The position numbers and the translations under genes were made by a program. Positions 1 through 8,946 of a stretch of 47,714 nt of DNA are shown one piece after another. The DNA is from JBBPYR01 sp038199755 (GTDB taxonomy: Bacteria; Chloroflexota; Ktedonobacteria; Ktedonobacterales; Ktedonobacteraceae), in the NCBI GenBank assembly GCA_038199755.1, contig JBBPYR010000240.1, forward strand, positions 1 to 47,714, written 5' to 3'. The notes beneath the pieces are model-generated. The model was given only the letters and a program-made list of their open reading frames with translations. It did not search any database and was not told where the DNA came from. Numbering within the stretch: position 1 is the stretch's first letter; each line of letters begins with the position of its first letter.

Positions 1-26
1 GAGCGATGTCCTTGCTCCTGCGGCAA

Positions 27-1061
27 TTATTCTGCTACGCCTTCGAGGACGCTATAGGGTGAGCGGGTCGGCCAAATCTTGGCGAGACGCAGCCCGGCGG
101 CCTGGAAAAGGTGGCGATACTGATTTTCATAGCGTTCTTGCCCACTCAGAACGACCATCAGTTGCAGATCAATCAATTTGTTCGTGACCATCTGTTTTCC
201 GGGCAGCAACACTGGTTCGACTACCAGCACTTTGCCGCCAGATTTCATGGCCCGACGACAATTTGAGAGGATTTGGATGCATTGCTCGTCGTCCCAGTCC
301 TTAATGATCTGTTTCATAATGTAGGCGTCGGCCCCCGTTGGGACGCTCTCAAGGAAGCTGCCGGTGGCAAGGGTACAACGGTCTGCGACTTCAGAGGCTG
401 CGATAATGCTGTGTGCCTCCTCGATCACGTGTGGCGCATCGAACAGGATACCACGCATGTGCGGGTTCGCCTTGAGGATCGTGGTCAACATGCTGCCATG
501 TCCACCCCCAATATCAACCAGGGTATTGATGGCGGAAAAATCGTAGGCCATGGTCACGGGCACATTCACTTGCATGGAAAAGCCCGTCATGGCCTTACTA
601 AAGTGCTCGCCAAAAGCAGGGTTTTTCGAGAGATGACTCCACAAACTTTCTCCGTACACATGATCGAAAGCGGTTTTGCCCGTTTGCACGCTATAGGAGA
701 ATGCTTCCCACGGATGCCATTGCCACTCCTCACCATGAATAAGTGCCACGTCATACATCGACCCCGGAATATTTGGACGGAGCAGGTTCGAGAGTGGGGT
801 TTGGGCAAAATGATCAGGTTCAACCTCTACAAAAATATCCAGGCTTGCCAACGTACTGAGCAAGCGATAAAGAGAGCCCTGATGGGTTCCTGTCGCTTCT
901 GCCAACTCAGCCGTTGACTTTGGACCATCTTGCACAAGATCGGCAATATGAAGGCGTGTTGCCTCACGAATGGCTTGCGTTTTCATCATGCCACAGAGCA
1001 TATCGAGTAGAATGGCTTGTGGTGGTGGTGTCGGTGGACCGGAATGGGTGTTATGAACCAA
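27..1061 (-). CDS. SAM-dependent O-methyltransferase (plant-COMT / bacterial type)
   Basis: The 344-residue protein has the two-part layout of the methyltransferase_2 family: an N-terminal winged-helix dimerisation domain (about 15-95) and a Rossmann SAM-binding domain. The glycine-rich SAM loop VDIGGGHG is at residues 182-189, the acidic FDAPHVIE strand follows near 208, and the late KDWDDE motif is at 254-259. Family members methylate hydroxyl groups of small aromatic or polyketide substrates; the substrate here cannot be told. In most relatives the late motif reads HDWxDE and its His is the catalytic base. Here that position is Lys, so catalysis may differ. It stands alone on the minus strand, with its stop 26 bases from the window edge. 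Confidence 0.85.
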   Translation of the reverse strand: MVHNTHSGPPTPPPQAILLDMLCGMMKTQAIREATRLHIADLVQDGPKSTAELAEATGTHQGSLYRLLSTLASLDIFVEVEPDHFAQTPLSNLLRPNIPGSMYDVALIHGEEWQWHPWEAFSYSVQTGKTAFDHVYGESLWSHLSKNPAFGEHFSKAMTGFSMQVNVPVTMAYDFSAINTLVDIGGGHGSMLTTILKANPHMRGILFDAPHVIEEAHSIIAASEVADRCTLATGSFLESVPTGADAYIMKQIIKDWDDEQCIQILSNCRRAMKSGGKVLVVEPVLLPGKQMVTNKLIDLQLMVVLSGQERYENQYRHLFQAAGLRLAKIWPTRSPYSVLEGVAE

Positions 1062-1096
1062 GTTAGGTGCTCCTTCTAAGTAACACTTAAGTAACG

Positions 1097-2248
1097 CTAA
1101 AATGAAGTGCGCGGTGTCTGATCACTCTGTTGCACGGAAACGTGCGCTTGCTCAGACCTCGCAGCGGATTGTACATAGGTATTATGCTGTTGTACCAGCG
1201 TATCGATAGAGGTTCCTGTTGGTTGCCAGGGTATCATCCCGTTACGGGATCGGTTCCGTAGGTGAAAGAAATACTCAATGGCACTGTTGAGCTGCTGCAA
1301 TCTTTGTGAATCTTGGCGAAAACGCTGAATTCTTGCCAATAAGTTGTTGAGCGACACCGCGATTTCCCAGAGCGTATTGCCTTGATCCACGGGGACCCGC
1401 GCCGAAAAATTGCCGTTGGCAACCTGCGTATGGACTTGAATGATTTGCTGCACACTTGCCTCTAGGTGGTGTTTTTCATCTGCCTCTAGTTGTGCTTGTT
1501 CTGCCATGCTGCGTTCGAGTGCGGCAATCGTAGTGGCGCGGTCCGCTCGTATGATCGCCTGCGTTGCACTGCTTACCCACAGGTAGGAGATGACAGCCAC
1601 CGCGATTTGCAGCACGATTGGTCGCGCTAACGCATCTTGAATGGAGGTCGTATGCAGAATTGCCTTTAATTCAGCATCCTGGGGCAGCAAAAATGTCAGG
1701 GAGGCTACGATAAAGGCCACATGAAATAGCGCATCGACAAAGACTGCTATGGGTGGCAAGAGCGAGACTGCGAACAGCTCGGGCAGCACGAGCAAGTCGA
1801 AAAATGGCAGCAGAAAGACGCTTAACGCAGGGTAGGCGAGAAAATTCAGCGTCAGGGAAATATCTAGCCCGACTACCACTAGGATACCCGCGATCAGCAC
1901 ATTGCTACGCCGATTCAAAAATATCGCCACACTTAACAAGACCAGCATACCCAGGAGATTTGGCACCAACGCGTGATTCACGAAGAGGCCAACGGTCAGA
2001 AGCACAATCGTAATCACCGTGATCAGCATCAAGAGTGCAATACTAATCAACTTGCCACGACGATAGGCCTCACGCTGTTTCAGGCTTGCGGAAAGTGATG
2101 GTTCTTTAGGCGCGGCCAAGCGATACCACCATGCCAGCCTGCTCACCTTATCGGTATCACGCTCAATCATTGCTATTGTTGAAGATGCTGGACCATCATT
2201 CGCTGGTGTGGGAAGCTCTCTTCTTTCCATCAAGAACACTTCTTTCAA
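1097..2248 (-). CDS. Multi-pass membrane protein with HAMP-like segment
   Basis: The 383-residue protein has a short charged N-terminus, about six hydrophobic segments (roughly residues 65-230), then a cytoplasmic helical region. The stretch around VANGNFSARVPVDQGNTLWE resembles a HAMP linker, as in membrane sensors, but no kinase, cyclase or methyl-accepting domain follows; the tail is polar and low in complexity. An alternative start at Met7 (ATGGAAAGAAGA) is possible. The next gene upstream on the same strand (2315-2884) is only 66 bases away, so the two may be cotranscribed. A role as a truncated sensor or signalling scaffold is inference; no precise function can be named. Confidence 0.7.
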   Translation of the reverse strand: MKEVFLMERRELPTPANDGPASSTIAMIERDTDKVSRLAWWYRLAAPKEPSLSASLKQREAYRRGKLISIALLMLITVITIVLLTVGLFVNHALVPNLLGMLVLLSVAIFLNRRSNVLIAGILVVVGLDISLTLNFLAYPALSVFLLPFFDLLVLPELFAVSLLPPIAVFVDALFHVAFIVASLTFLLPQDAELKAILHTTSIQDALARPIVLQIAVAVISYLWVSSATQAIIRADRATTIAALERSMAEQAQLEADEKHHLEASVQQIIQVHTQVANGNFSARVPVDQGNTLWEIAVSLNNLLARIQRFRQDSQRLQQLNSAIEYFFHLRNRSRNGMIPWQPTGTSIDTLVQQHNTYVQSAARSEQAHVSVQQSDQTPRTSF

Positions 2249-2314
2249 ATGCTATGGCAACCTGCTCCCTGCTTTACAAGTAGTGTTACAGGTAGGGTTG
2301 CTCTTCTTTCTCAT

Positions 2315-2884
2315 TCACTGATTTATCGTGATAACGCGCATATTTTGTAGATCGCGTAAAATCTGCTCTAAAGTTGTCGTTTGCATGGAGAGCAGTTCAG
2401 CAATCCTTTTCGTCGTATTTTTCCCATCTACCATGGCATACACCATTCTATGGGTGCGCGGCCATTGTGTCATTTGAGAGGCTTCAACCAGCATACTTCG
2501 TACTGGAATTTGTGGCTCTTCTCGTTTGATGGGACCAGTAACAGCGGTAGATGAGTCTTGCAAATATGGAGAATAATTGAGCACAGGCGATGTTTGCTGT
2601 ATCGCCGGTAATTTGGGAGTCGTCTGTTGTAAGGTGAGTGACCAATCAAGAGTACCCAGACGGTGGAGTTCTTGTAGTGCTTCTTCCCCTACTACCCAGA
2701 GCTGCCCATTGCTCTCCTCAATTCGACAATCGACAATCTTCCCCGCTGTGATTGTAACTACGGCGTGGAGACGGCCTCGCACGCCAGCTGTACCCAATGG
2801 TAAGTCAGTTGCTAGTATCCCCGTCTGTCTACGTTCCCGCAGAAGTTGTAGCATGGTTTCAGTATCAAGACTGTACACCTGCAT
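2315..2884 (-). CDS. Conserved hypothetical with C-terminal winged-helix-like domain (DUF4388-like N-terminus)
   Basis: The 189-residue soluble protein starts with about 85 residues resembling the DUF4388/PATAN type of small effector domain (ligand-free beta/alpha with a GRLHAVVTITAGKIVDC core). A Pro/Gln/Thr-rich linker follows, then a C-terminal helical region (about 140-189, VYAMVDGKNTTKRIAELLSM) typical of winged-helix modules. Such proteins are common beside small GTPases and sensors in Chloroflexota and cyanobacteria, so a signalling role is likely but not shown. It lies directly upstream of the HAMP-like membrane protein in the same direction. The family match is from memory and moderate. 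Confidence 0.6.
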   Translation of the reverse strand: MQVYSLDTETMLQLLRERRQTGILATDLPLGTAGVRGRLHAVVTITAGKIVDCRIEESNGQLWVVGEEALQELHRLGTLDWSLTLQQTTPKLPAIQQTSPVLNYSPYLQDSSTAVTGPIKREEPQIPVRSMLVEASQMTQWPRTHRMVYAMVDGKNTTKRIAELLSMQTTTLEQILRDLQNMRVITINQ

Positions 2885-3275
2885 TCCCTCTTTTGCCCTA
2901 CATATTTGCTATTTGTTGTCATCAAACAGGCGTCTTTGCTGCAAACAGACATGGGCGAATACACTGCATAGAGGTTGGATAACAGGTATAACGCGCCTTT
3001 TTAGCAGTACGTACAATACATCTGTTCACAAGTAAGACATAACAAGATTAGCACATGCGCATTTAACGCGTCAATCATATAGGAGTAAGTCCCATTAATT
3101 GCTTATTCATCACAAGAGGAGATGTAGTGTTGTTCCTCCCTTTGATAGACACAACCATATGAGTTCGCGCCTTTTCTCGCTAGAACTATTGCCGAATGCA
3201 AGTTGATATGATTTAATGAGGACAGTTTCCCTTGTGCTTTATGGGATATCTATCTTGAGACGCTAGTAAAAGGGG
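2885..3275. other. Divergent intergenic region, no gene seen
   Basis: About 390 bases separate the minus-strand gene ending its 5' side at 2884 from coaD. It is AT-rich and probably holds both divergent promoters. I could not pick a convincing -35/-10 pair, and the short reading frames here have no ribosome site or recognisable product. Confidence 0.4.
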
Positions 3276-3281
3276 TTGAGC

Positions 3282-3791
3282 GTGAACAAAGACGAAGGGC
3301 AGCATCGCCTTGCTGTCTATCCAGGCAGCTTTGATCCTTTAACGAATGGGCATCTGGATATAGCGAAGCGAGCCGCCCAAATATTTGATACCTTAGTTAT
3401 TGCCGTCTATGCGCTACCTGCGAAAAACTTGCTTTTTTCCACGGATGAACGTGTGGCACTCTGGCAAGAAGTGATAGCCGCAGAGGGCTTGGCGAACGTG
3501 CGTGTTGAGAAATTCACTGGCCTTGTGGTAGATTTTGTCCATATGATGCATGGACATGCCATTGTCAAGGGTCTGCGTTCGCCAAACGACTTTGAGGCAG
3601 AGTTCCAACAGGGACTGATGAATCGTAAACTGGCACCAGATATCGAAACAGTATGCCTGCTCACAAACCTGGAGCAGCTTTTTGTTAGTTCATCGTTACT
3701 CAAAGAGGTGGCGCGTCTGGGCGGAGATGTGACTGATATGCTACCGATCACGGTCATTCGTGCTCTCCAACACAAATATCAGAATATATAA
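3282..3791 (+). CDS. coaD: Phosphopantetheine adenylyltransferase
   Basis: CoaD transfers AMP from ATP to 4'-phosphopantetheine to give dephospho-CoA, the fourth step of coenzyme A synthesis. The nucleotidyltransferase fingerprint is complete: YPGSFDPLTNGHLDI at the N-terminus (the T/HxGH-type site is TNGH), then VKGLRSPNDFEAEFQQ in the middle and the SSSLLKEVARLGGDV region that binds substrate. The length of about 170 residues is normal. A TTG at 3276 would add two residues, but AAGGGG at 3270-3275 sits best for the GTG at 3282. It opens a plus-strand cluster that ends with acyl carrier protein, the acceptor of the phosphopantetheine made from CoA. Confidence 0.95.
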   Translation: MNKDEGQHRLAVYPGSFDPLTNGHLDIAKRAAQIFDTLVIAVYALPAKNLLFSTDERVALWQEVIAAEGLANVRVEKFTGLVVDFVHMMHGHAIVKGLRSPNDFEAEFQQGLMNRKLAPDIETVCLLTNLEQLFVSSSLLKEVARLGGDVTDMLPITVIRALQHKYQNI

Positions 3792-3849
3792 TGTGCTTAG
3801 CCATGCAGAGAAGAGAGCGAGAGCCTGCAATAAGGAAAGCGAGCCCGTA

Positions 3850-4548
3850 ATGGATATCCTCTATCTAGTAGATCGTCTGGAAAATATCATTGCTAGTAGC
3901 CGCAAGATGCCTCTGCTCAACCAGATGATCTTTAAAGAAAATGATGTTGTCACCATGTTGAATTTGTTGGAGCAGATGCATCACTCTATTCCAGGAGAGT
4001 TTGAACAAGCACGTCGTGTCACACAGGAGCGAGATCGTATTCTGGCGCAGGCCCAGGCAGAAGCCGCTGCCTTACGTGATAAGGCGCAGGCGGAGGCTAC
4101 CGCATTACGCAACAAAGCACGCGAAGAGTCAGATCGTGCCATGAACCGTGAAGGATTACTGCGGGTGGCCGAAGAGCGTTCACAGGAAATTATCCGTCAG
4201 GCGAAAGAGCAAGCGCGTGAGATTACGCGCCGCGCCGAAGAGCATACGGAGCAGATGAAATCTGAGGCCGATGTCTATGCAGCTGAAACCTTGCAAAATC
4301 TCAAGGAGCATCTTGCCAGTATTGAGGCAGAGGTGAGTCGTAACATCCTGAGTATCGAGAAAGGTCTAGAGAGCCTGGAGGCGCAGAAGTACGAAGAAAT
4401 TTATGCCACCGATGAGAATGGTGAAGATAACGAATTAGAGGATGCCAACGGCTTGGGTGACTTACAGCAAGATCAAACGCCAGCGTATCCCTCGCCACGC
4501 CGCTCGTCGCTTGCCAATGATACTATGGGTGGTCCCAACTTCCCATAA
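3850..4548 (+). CDS. Coiled-coil DivIVA/ATP-synthase-b-like protein
   Basis: From the ATG at 3850 (preceded by AAGGAAAG) the product is 232 residues. A short N-terminal domain, MDILYLVDRLENIIASSRKM, is followed by about 120 residues of uninterrupted Ala/Glu/Arg/Gln heptads (QAQAEAAALRDKAQAEATAL and on), then an acidic, Pro-rich tail ending MGGPNFP. This is the layout of small scaffold proteins often annotated as ATPase or DivIVA-like in Chloroflexota. No catalytic motif is present. Its place between coaD and the DUF177 gene suggests a role in growth or cell-envelope organisation; this is inference. An upstream ATG at 3760 would overlap coaD and is less likely. Confidence 0.75.
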   Translation: MDILYLVDRLENIIASSRKMPLLNQMIFKENDVVTMLNLLEQMHHSIPGEFEQARRVTQERDRILAQAQAEAAALRDKAQAEATALRNKAREESDRAMNREGLLRVAEERSQEIIRQAKEQAREITRRAEEHTEQMKSEADVYAAETLQNLKEHLASIEAEVSRNILSIEKGLESLEAQKYEEIYATDENGEDNELEDANGLGDLQQDQTPAYPSPRRSSLANDTMGGPNFP

Positions 4549-4735
4549 AATAGCAGGTCTTGACACAGGATAGCTACCTTGTCTATAATGAGCAAGCGCC
4601 AATAAAGAGAAGATCATAAGTTGTGCCACGATCTATTTTACCTAACTCTCTTTTTGTATCCAATGCAGACTGAAGCCTGCTTTATTCTGCACATAATGTA
4701 TGATGTCGTTCTCATGAAGTGAGGATGTTTGAACC

Positions 4736-5278
4736 ATGATCTTTAATGTGGCGCAGTTAATGAAGTCTGACGTAGGGACTTCATTGACCGAACAGATAAA
4801 TGAAGAAAATATTGAGCTAGACAAAGACGTACATGTCGTGAGTCCTATTACAGGCCATGTGCGTATGCGTCGTGTCAACCAGGGACTCCTGGTCGATGGC
4901 GGGGTTGATCTCACCATCGAACTTGAATGTACGCGCTGCTTATCTGAATTTGAGCAGCCGATGCATGTTACCTTTGAAGAGCGTTACTATCCAACGGTGG
5001 ATGTGGTGACAGGTTTGCCGCTACCCGCAATTGAAGAGGATGATGTCTTCCCAATTGACGACCATCATCTGATTGATCTGACCGAGGCAGTACGGCAACA
5101 ACTGCTGCTCGACATACCGATGGTGACGCTATGCAAAGAGAATTGTGCAGGCCTTTGTTCACAATGTGGGAAAGATTTGAATCTTGGCCCCTGCGATTGT
5201 GAACCGGAGGTAGATGCACGCTTGAGTATACTCAAAACTCTATTACAAAACGATTCGTATACTACACCGCACGAGTAA
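4736..5278 (+). CDS. yceD: DUF177 (YceD) family protein
   Basis: The 180-residue protein has the DUF177 signature: ECTRCLSEFEQP (a CxxC pair near residues 65-68), the acidic patch before LIDLTEAVRQQLLLDIPM, and a second cysteine cluster CKENCAGLCSQCGKDLN. YceD is nearly always encoded directly before ribosomal protein L32 and is linked to large-subunit rRNA accumulation in plants and bacteria. That gene order is kept here, with rpmF 63 bases downstream. The ATG at 4736 lies 3 bases after GAACC and has only a weak ribosome site, but the conserved N-terminal MIFNVAQLM supports it. Confidence 0.9.
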   Translation: MIFNVAQLMKSDVGTSLTEQINEENIELDKDVHVVSPITGHVRMRRVNQGLLVDGGVDLTIELECTRCLSEFEQPMHVTFEERYYPTVDVVTGLPLPAIEEDDVFPIDDHHLIDLTEAVRQQLLLDIPMVTLCKENCAGLCSQCGKDLNLGPCDCEPEVDARLSILKTLLQNDSYTTPHE

Positions 5279-5341
5279 GTACGTGTATCCTGGGCCTAGC
5301 TCATTCTATGTACTATACTGGTGGAAGAGGAGAAACTATCA

Positions 5342-5530
5342 ATGGGAGCATTACCAAAACAGCGCGTATCGCATGCGCGCCAAGGCGAACGCCGAGCACA
5401 TCATCACCTGGATTTGCCACCAGTTGTGGCATGCAAGAATTGCAAGAAACCCAGACTTTCACATCATGCATGTCCTCACTGTGGCACCTATCGTGGACGT
5501 CAGGTGTTTCAACCAAAAAGTAGTAAATAA
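5342..5530 (+). CDS. rpmF: 50S ribosomal protein L32
   Basis: The 62-residue basic protein begins MGALPKQRVSHARQGERRAH, typical of L32 (usually M-A-V-P-K-x-x-x-S). It carries the zinc ribbon CKNCKKPRLSHHACPHCG (two pairs of cysteines), followed by GTYRGRQV as in the family. It is a late-assembling protein of the large ribosomal subunit. The ATG at 5342 follows GAGGAG at 5325-5330; an in-frame ATG at 5321 is possible but would add seven residues not seen in the family. It sits between yceD and fabD, the classic order. Confidence 0.93.
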   Translation: MGALPKQRVSHARQGERRAHHHLDLPPVVACKNCKKPRLSHHACPHCGTYRGRQVFQPKSSK

Positions 5531-5593
5531 GAGAGCAAGTGGCGTGTACCCATAGATCATGGACACGCCTCTCTCTCTATGAAGAGTAATGAA

Positions 5594-6661
5594 ATGACGT
5601 CACAAGTCGCCTTTCTGTTTCCTGGTCAAGGAAGTCAGGCAGTAGGTATGGGTGCAGACCTATTCGCTGCCTCTCCCGCCGCTAAACAGGTATTCGAGAC
5701 AGTCGATACAGCTCTGGGCTTTCCGCTAAGCACACTCTGCTTTCAAGGCCCTGAAGAGACGTTGCGCGAAACTATCAATGCACAACCTGCCATTGTCAGT
5801 GTAAGCCTCGCTTTGCTTGCTGCCTTTCAGGAAGCTCTTTCTTCTCTCTCGTCAACTCGGACTAGCCAACCCTCGTCATGGTCCTTCCCACTTACACCCG
5901 CCTATACCGCGGGCCATAGTGTTGGCGAGTACGCGGCCCTTGTTGCTTCTGGTGCGTTCGATCTGCAAGATGCTGCCCGCCTCGTGCGTGAGCGTGGACG
6001 CCTGATGCACCAGGAAGGGACCCGTTGCCCAGGTGGTATGGTGGCGGTGATCGGGGCAGACGAGAAAACGCTGCAAGCCGTGTGTGAGGATGCGACCCAG
6101 CAGACGGGTGCTGAATTACTGGCACAGGACGCTGATGCCCTAGAACGTCATCCTGGCTTGGGAAAGGTTGCCATCGCCAACTACAACGCGCCAGGGCAAA
6201 TCGTACTCTCTGGTGAACAGCACGCCCTTGATAACGCCACGGTATTGGCGAAGGCGCGTGGTGCGAAGCGCGTCATCCCACTGGCCGTGAGTGCCGCCTT
6301 TCATTCCCCGGTAATGGAGCCAGCTGCAACAGGGCTGACGCAAGCTATTGCCGCTGCCCATATCCGTAATGCAACGATTCCGGTCATCAGTAATATTCAG
6401 GCAACGCCTCTCAGCGATATTTCAGCTATCCAGGCAGAGCTTTCGCAACAGATCGCGGCATCTGTGCAGTGGATTCGTACCATCGAGTATTTGCAAAATG
6501 CGGGCGTGACCGTTTTTATTGAGATTGGCCCGGGTCAGGCCTTAACCGGCATGGTGAAACGGATTGCTAAGGGCGTGACTACTGTCAACATCGGAAACGT
6601 GGTAGAATTGGAAAAAGCCGTCACTCTAGTGCGTGAAATGGGATTGCTATCTGGCGTATAA
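5594..6661 (+). CDS. fabD: Malonyl-CoA:ACP transacylase
   Basis: FabD moves malonyl from CoA to acyl carrier protein for fatty-acid synthesis. Visible motifs are FLFPGQGSQAVGMG at the N-terminus, GHSVGEYAAL with the nucleophilic Ser, RGRLMHQEG, and AFHSPVM with the catalytic His. The ATG at 5594 follows GAAGAG at 5581-5586 by seven bases and gives 355 residues; an ATG at 5579 has no ribosome site. An extra Ser/Pro-rich stretch (SSLSSTRTSQPSSWSFPL) before the active-site loop and another insertion near residue 150 lengthen it beyond the usual 310 or so residues. acpP, its acceptor, is three genes downstream. Confidence 0.93.
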   Translation: MTSQVAFLFPGQGSQAVGMGADLFAASPAAKQVFETVDTALGFPLSTLCFQGPEETLRETINAQPAIVSVSLALLAAFQEALSSLSSTRTSQPSSWSFPLTPAYTAGHSVGEYAALVASGAFDLQDAARLVRERGRLMHQEGTRCPGGMVAVIGADEKTLQAVCEDATQQTGAELLAQDADALERHPGLGKVAIANYNAPGQIVLSGEQHALDNATVLAKARGAKRVIPLAVSAAFHSPVMEPAATGLTQAIAAAHIRNATIPVISNIQATPLSDISAIQAELSQQIAASVQWIRTIEYLQNAGVTVFIEIGPGQALTGMVKRIAKGVTTVNIGNVVELEKAVTLVREMGLLSGV

Positions 6662-6758
6662 TACAACGAAGGCTATCAGCAAGAAGTCAAAAGAAGCTAA
6701 CTGTAGCTTTCTCATATTTGTACGTAGATACCAGAGGAAGGAAAAGAAGGGGTCGAGC

Positions 6759-7100
6759 ATGATAACTCAACCTGCGGCAGCATTGGGTGTAGTGCGCGTT
6801 GCTCGACAGGTCCTTTCAACTATTGTGACGAACGCAGCACTGCAAATACCGGGTGTAACACGCATCGCTCATGGCGGCGATCAGTGGTCGCGGTTGCTTG
6901 GCCGAGAAATTCCTAGACAGGGCATTCATCTCACGGTCAAAGATAACACGCTCTCGGCTGATCTTTATCTTGTGGTTACTCCTGGTAGCAACATTGTCGA
7001 AGTTGGTTCTGCGGTGCAGCAAGAGGTAGCGTCGGCGATAGAAGAAATGGTTGGCATGACAGTGCGTGAAGTGAATGTCTATATCCAAGATGTCGCATAG
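6759..7100 (+). CDS. Asp23/Gls24 family envelope stress protein
   Basis: The ATG at 6759 after AAGAAGGGG gives 113 residues matching the Asp23 (DUF322) fold: GVVRVARQVLSTIVTNAALQIPGV at the start and VQQEVASAIEEMVGMTVREVNVYIQDV at the end. The family is linked to cell-envelope and alkaline stress, and in many Gram-positive-like genomes it sits beside nusB and fatty-acid genes, as here. It is cytoplasmic, with no signal peptide. An in-frame start at 6633 would overlap fabD and add a poor-quality stretch, so I reject it. Confidence 0.88.
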   Translation: MITQPAAALGVVRVARQVLSTIVTNAALQIPGVTRIAHGGDQWSRLLGREIPRQGIHLTVKDNTLSADLYLVVTPGSNIVEVGSAVQQEVASAIEEMVGMTVREVNVYIQDVA

Positions 7101-7258
7101 ACAGGACAGAAGCACGGGAATTATTCATGTATACGATTTGTCAGGCCAATCGTTTTACAGACAAGTACGAAAGAGACAGATAGCAGTAGGCTCGATAGCA
7201 TGTATACCGCTATGATGGTATGCAGGATATGCAAAGCCGGGAACTATTCGAGGATACT

Positions 7259-7702
7259 ATGCCAGGGATACGCAGACAAGCGCGCATGATCGCACTGCAA
7301 ACACTCTATGAATATGACACCGCTCATCACGCCCCCACAGAGGTATTGCAGCGTCACACTGAAGAACGCCATCTGCAACCAAAGGTGGTTGAGTATGCTG
7401 ATGAACTGGTTCAAGGCGTTTGTAGCCATCTTGCAGACATTGACGCGCACATTCAAAGTGCGGCACGTGAATGGCCTTTACAACAAATGGCCCGTATTGA
7501 TAAGAATATTCTGAGACTTGCAATCTACGAAATTCTATTTAATAATACGGTACCAGCAAAAGCTGCTATTAACGAGGCAGTCGAGCTTGCCAAGACCTTT
7601 GGAAGCGATACATCCAGTCGCTTTATCAATGGCGTCTTGGGTACGATATTTAATCGGGCACAACAATTGCCCATCTCTAAAGCTGAAAGCGAGGTGAATT
7701 AA
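7259..7702 (+). CDS. nusB: Transcription antitermination factor NusB
   Basis: NusB binds boxA RNA with ribosomal protein S10 to antiterminate rRNA transcription. The 147-residue all-helical protein shows the family ends: GIRRQARMIALQTLYEYD at the start and AAINEAVELAKTFGSDTSSRFINGVLGTI near the end. GAGGA at 7249-7253 places the start at the ATG at 7259 and fits the family N-terminus; ATGs at 7220 and 7229 lack such a site. Its TAA overlaps the ATG of acpP by one base (TAATG), so the two are translationally coupled. Confidence 0.93.
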   Translation: MPGIRRQARMIALQTLYEYDTAHHAPTEVLQRHTEERHLQPKVVEYADELVQGVCSHLADIDAHIQSAAREWPLQQMARIDKNILRLAIYEILFNNTVPAKAAINEAVELAKTFGSDTSSRFINGVLGTIFNRAQQLPISKAESEVN

Positions 7703-7947
7703 TGCCAGCAAATGCAGATATTTATACCAAGTTGAAGAAAATTATTGTTGACCAGCTCGGGGTCGATGAGGTTGAAGTCGTTCCCAGTGCTTCATTCGTC
7801 GAAGACCTCAACGCTGACTCACTCGATCTGGTGGAACTCATTATGTCTCTTGAAGAAGAGTTTGGCCTGCAAATTTCTGATGAAGATGCAGAAAAAATTA
7901 CGACGGTGCAAGAGGCAGAGGATTATATCGAAGAGCACCAGCACTAA
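7702..7947 (+). CDS. acpP: Acyl carrier protein
   Basis: The 81-residue acidic protein carries growing acyl chains on a phosphopantetheine arm. The attachment site is DSLDLVE (Ser in the DSL motif, near residue 39), set in the usual four-helix sequence (IIVDQLGVDEVEVVPSASFV before, EDAEKITTVQEAEDYI after). It shares one base with the nusB stop codon and closes the cluster that began with coaD. A strong terminator follows at 7957-8002. Confidence 0.96.
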   Translation: MPANADIYTKLKKIIVDQLGVDEVEVVPSASFVEDLNADSLDLVELIMSLEEEFGLQISDEDAEKITTVQEAEDYIEEHQH

Positions 7948-7956
7948 TTGGTCAGG

Positions 7957-8002
7957 GCGCAATTATGGAGATGAACAAAATAATCTCTATAATTGCGCTT
8001 TT
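7957..8002 (+). terminator. Rho-independent terminator after acpP
   Basis: Arms 7957-7972 and 7983-7998 pair over 16 bases with a single mismatch (a G:A at the eighth step from the loop end), around a 10-base loop, followed by TTTT at 7999-8002. It starts 10 bases after the acpP stop. Confidence 0.85.
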
Positions 8003-8112
8003 GCAAAATTTTATCTATCAATCACAGGATGCTTCACTCCTTATTTTTTTCTCCTCAAAACTGTTGTCACAATCTCCTATGTTCGTGCATCTCCATTACT
8101 GTAGCAAGGAAC

Positions 8113-8913
8113 ATGTTCTTAATTGCTACACAGCAAAATGCGAAACGAGTTGTTGTGGATACGAGACCCGCGGCACAAGCGGTAGAGACGCTCATTCATG
8201 AATACTACAAACTGGTCTTTCACACCATCTATGGGTTGACCAATGATTGGGAAGAAAGCCAGGATTTGACTCAAGAAACCTTTCACCTTGCGCTGAAAGG
8301 CATTGATGCTGCTCGCTCTGCTAGCGGTCACAACTTTCAGGCCAAAGCCTGGCTCCTGCGCATCGCCTTGAACACTGTGCGTATGCAGCGCAGACGCCGC
8401 ACTCTCTTTCGCTTTATTCCGTTTTCCCGCGTTCAGGAGCATCGTGTCGAGTCTGAGGACTATGACATGATGAAAGCCGTGGATGAGCAGGCTGCACCTG
8501 TGCAACCTGTGGGTTATGGAGCGGTTGAGACTGGCGATCTCGCAGAAACAGTGGCCGAGCGCGATCTCGTACAACGTGTTATGGCGTGTTTGCCGGAAGA
8601 TTTTCGTGTCTGCCTGTTACTTTCTATCGTTGCGGGGCTTTCAGCACATGAGATTGCTACCTTGCTTGATATCAAAGAGCCAGCCGTTCGTCAACGTCTG
8701 GCGCGTGCCAGAAAGCAATTTCAGCAAGAATATACGCGTGAAAGTGGTGAAGAGCTGCATGAGCATTCAACTGATGCCCATCCTATCTACACCGACCACA
8801 CACCGCATTCGATCCCTATGACAGAACATAACGAAATGAATTCAGCAGGGTATGCAACGACCAGCAATACACCGCAGCGTTTTATGCTTGCCTCACAACT
8901 TTTTAGCGTGTAA
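8113..8913 (+). CDS. RNA polymerase sigma-70 family (ECF-like) factor
   Basis: Region 2 is seen in LIHEYYKLVFHTIYGLTNDW and ESQDLTQETFHLAL. Region 4 is seen in CLPEDFRVCLLLSIVAGLSA followed by the helix-turn-helix HEIATLLDIKEPAVRQRLARARKQF. This is the normal arrangement for an extracytoplasmic-function factor, with a longer central linker and a polar C-terminal extension of about 70 residues. The start is uncertain: ATG 8113 is closest to AAGGA but too near for ideal spacing, and the frame is open back to 7993, across the acpP terminator. The small gene at 8947 follows by 33 bases and may encode its partner. The stimulus is unknown. Confidence 0.85.
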   Translation: MFLIATQQNAKRVVVDTRPAAQAVETLIHEYYKLVFHTIYGLTNDWEESQDLTQETFHLALKGIDAARSASGHNFQAKAWLLRIALNTVRMQRRRRTLFRFIPFSRVQEHRVESEDYDMMKAVDEQAAPVQPVGYGAVETGDLAETVAERDLVQRVMACLPEDFRVCLLLSIVAGLSAHEIATLLDIKEPAVRQRLARARKQFQQEYTRESGEELHEHSTDAHPIYTDHTPHSIPMTEHNEMNSAGYATTSNTPQRFMLASQLFSV

Positions 8914-8946
8914 GTTTTTGCAGAGAATGGAAAGTATGCAAACGTT

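Noticed and set aside
273..917. Plus-strand 214-residue frame opposite the methyltransferase
   Set aside because: It is antisense to a clear gene, has no ribosome site and no family-like sequence.
3760..3849. Longer form of the coiled-coil protein starting inside coaD
   Set aside because: The added residues are basic and unlike the family, and the ATG at 3850 has a better ribosome site.
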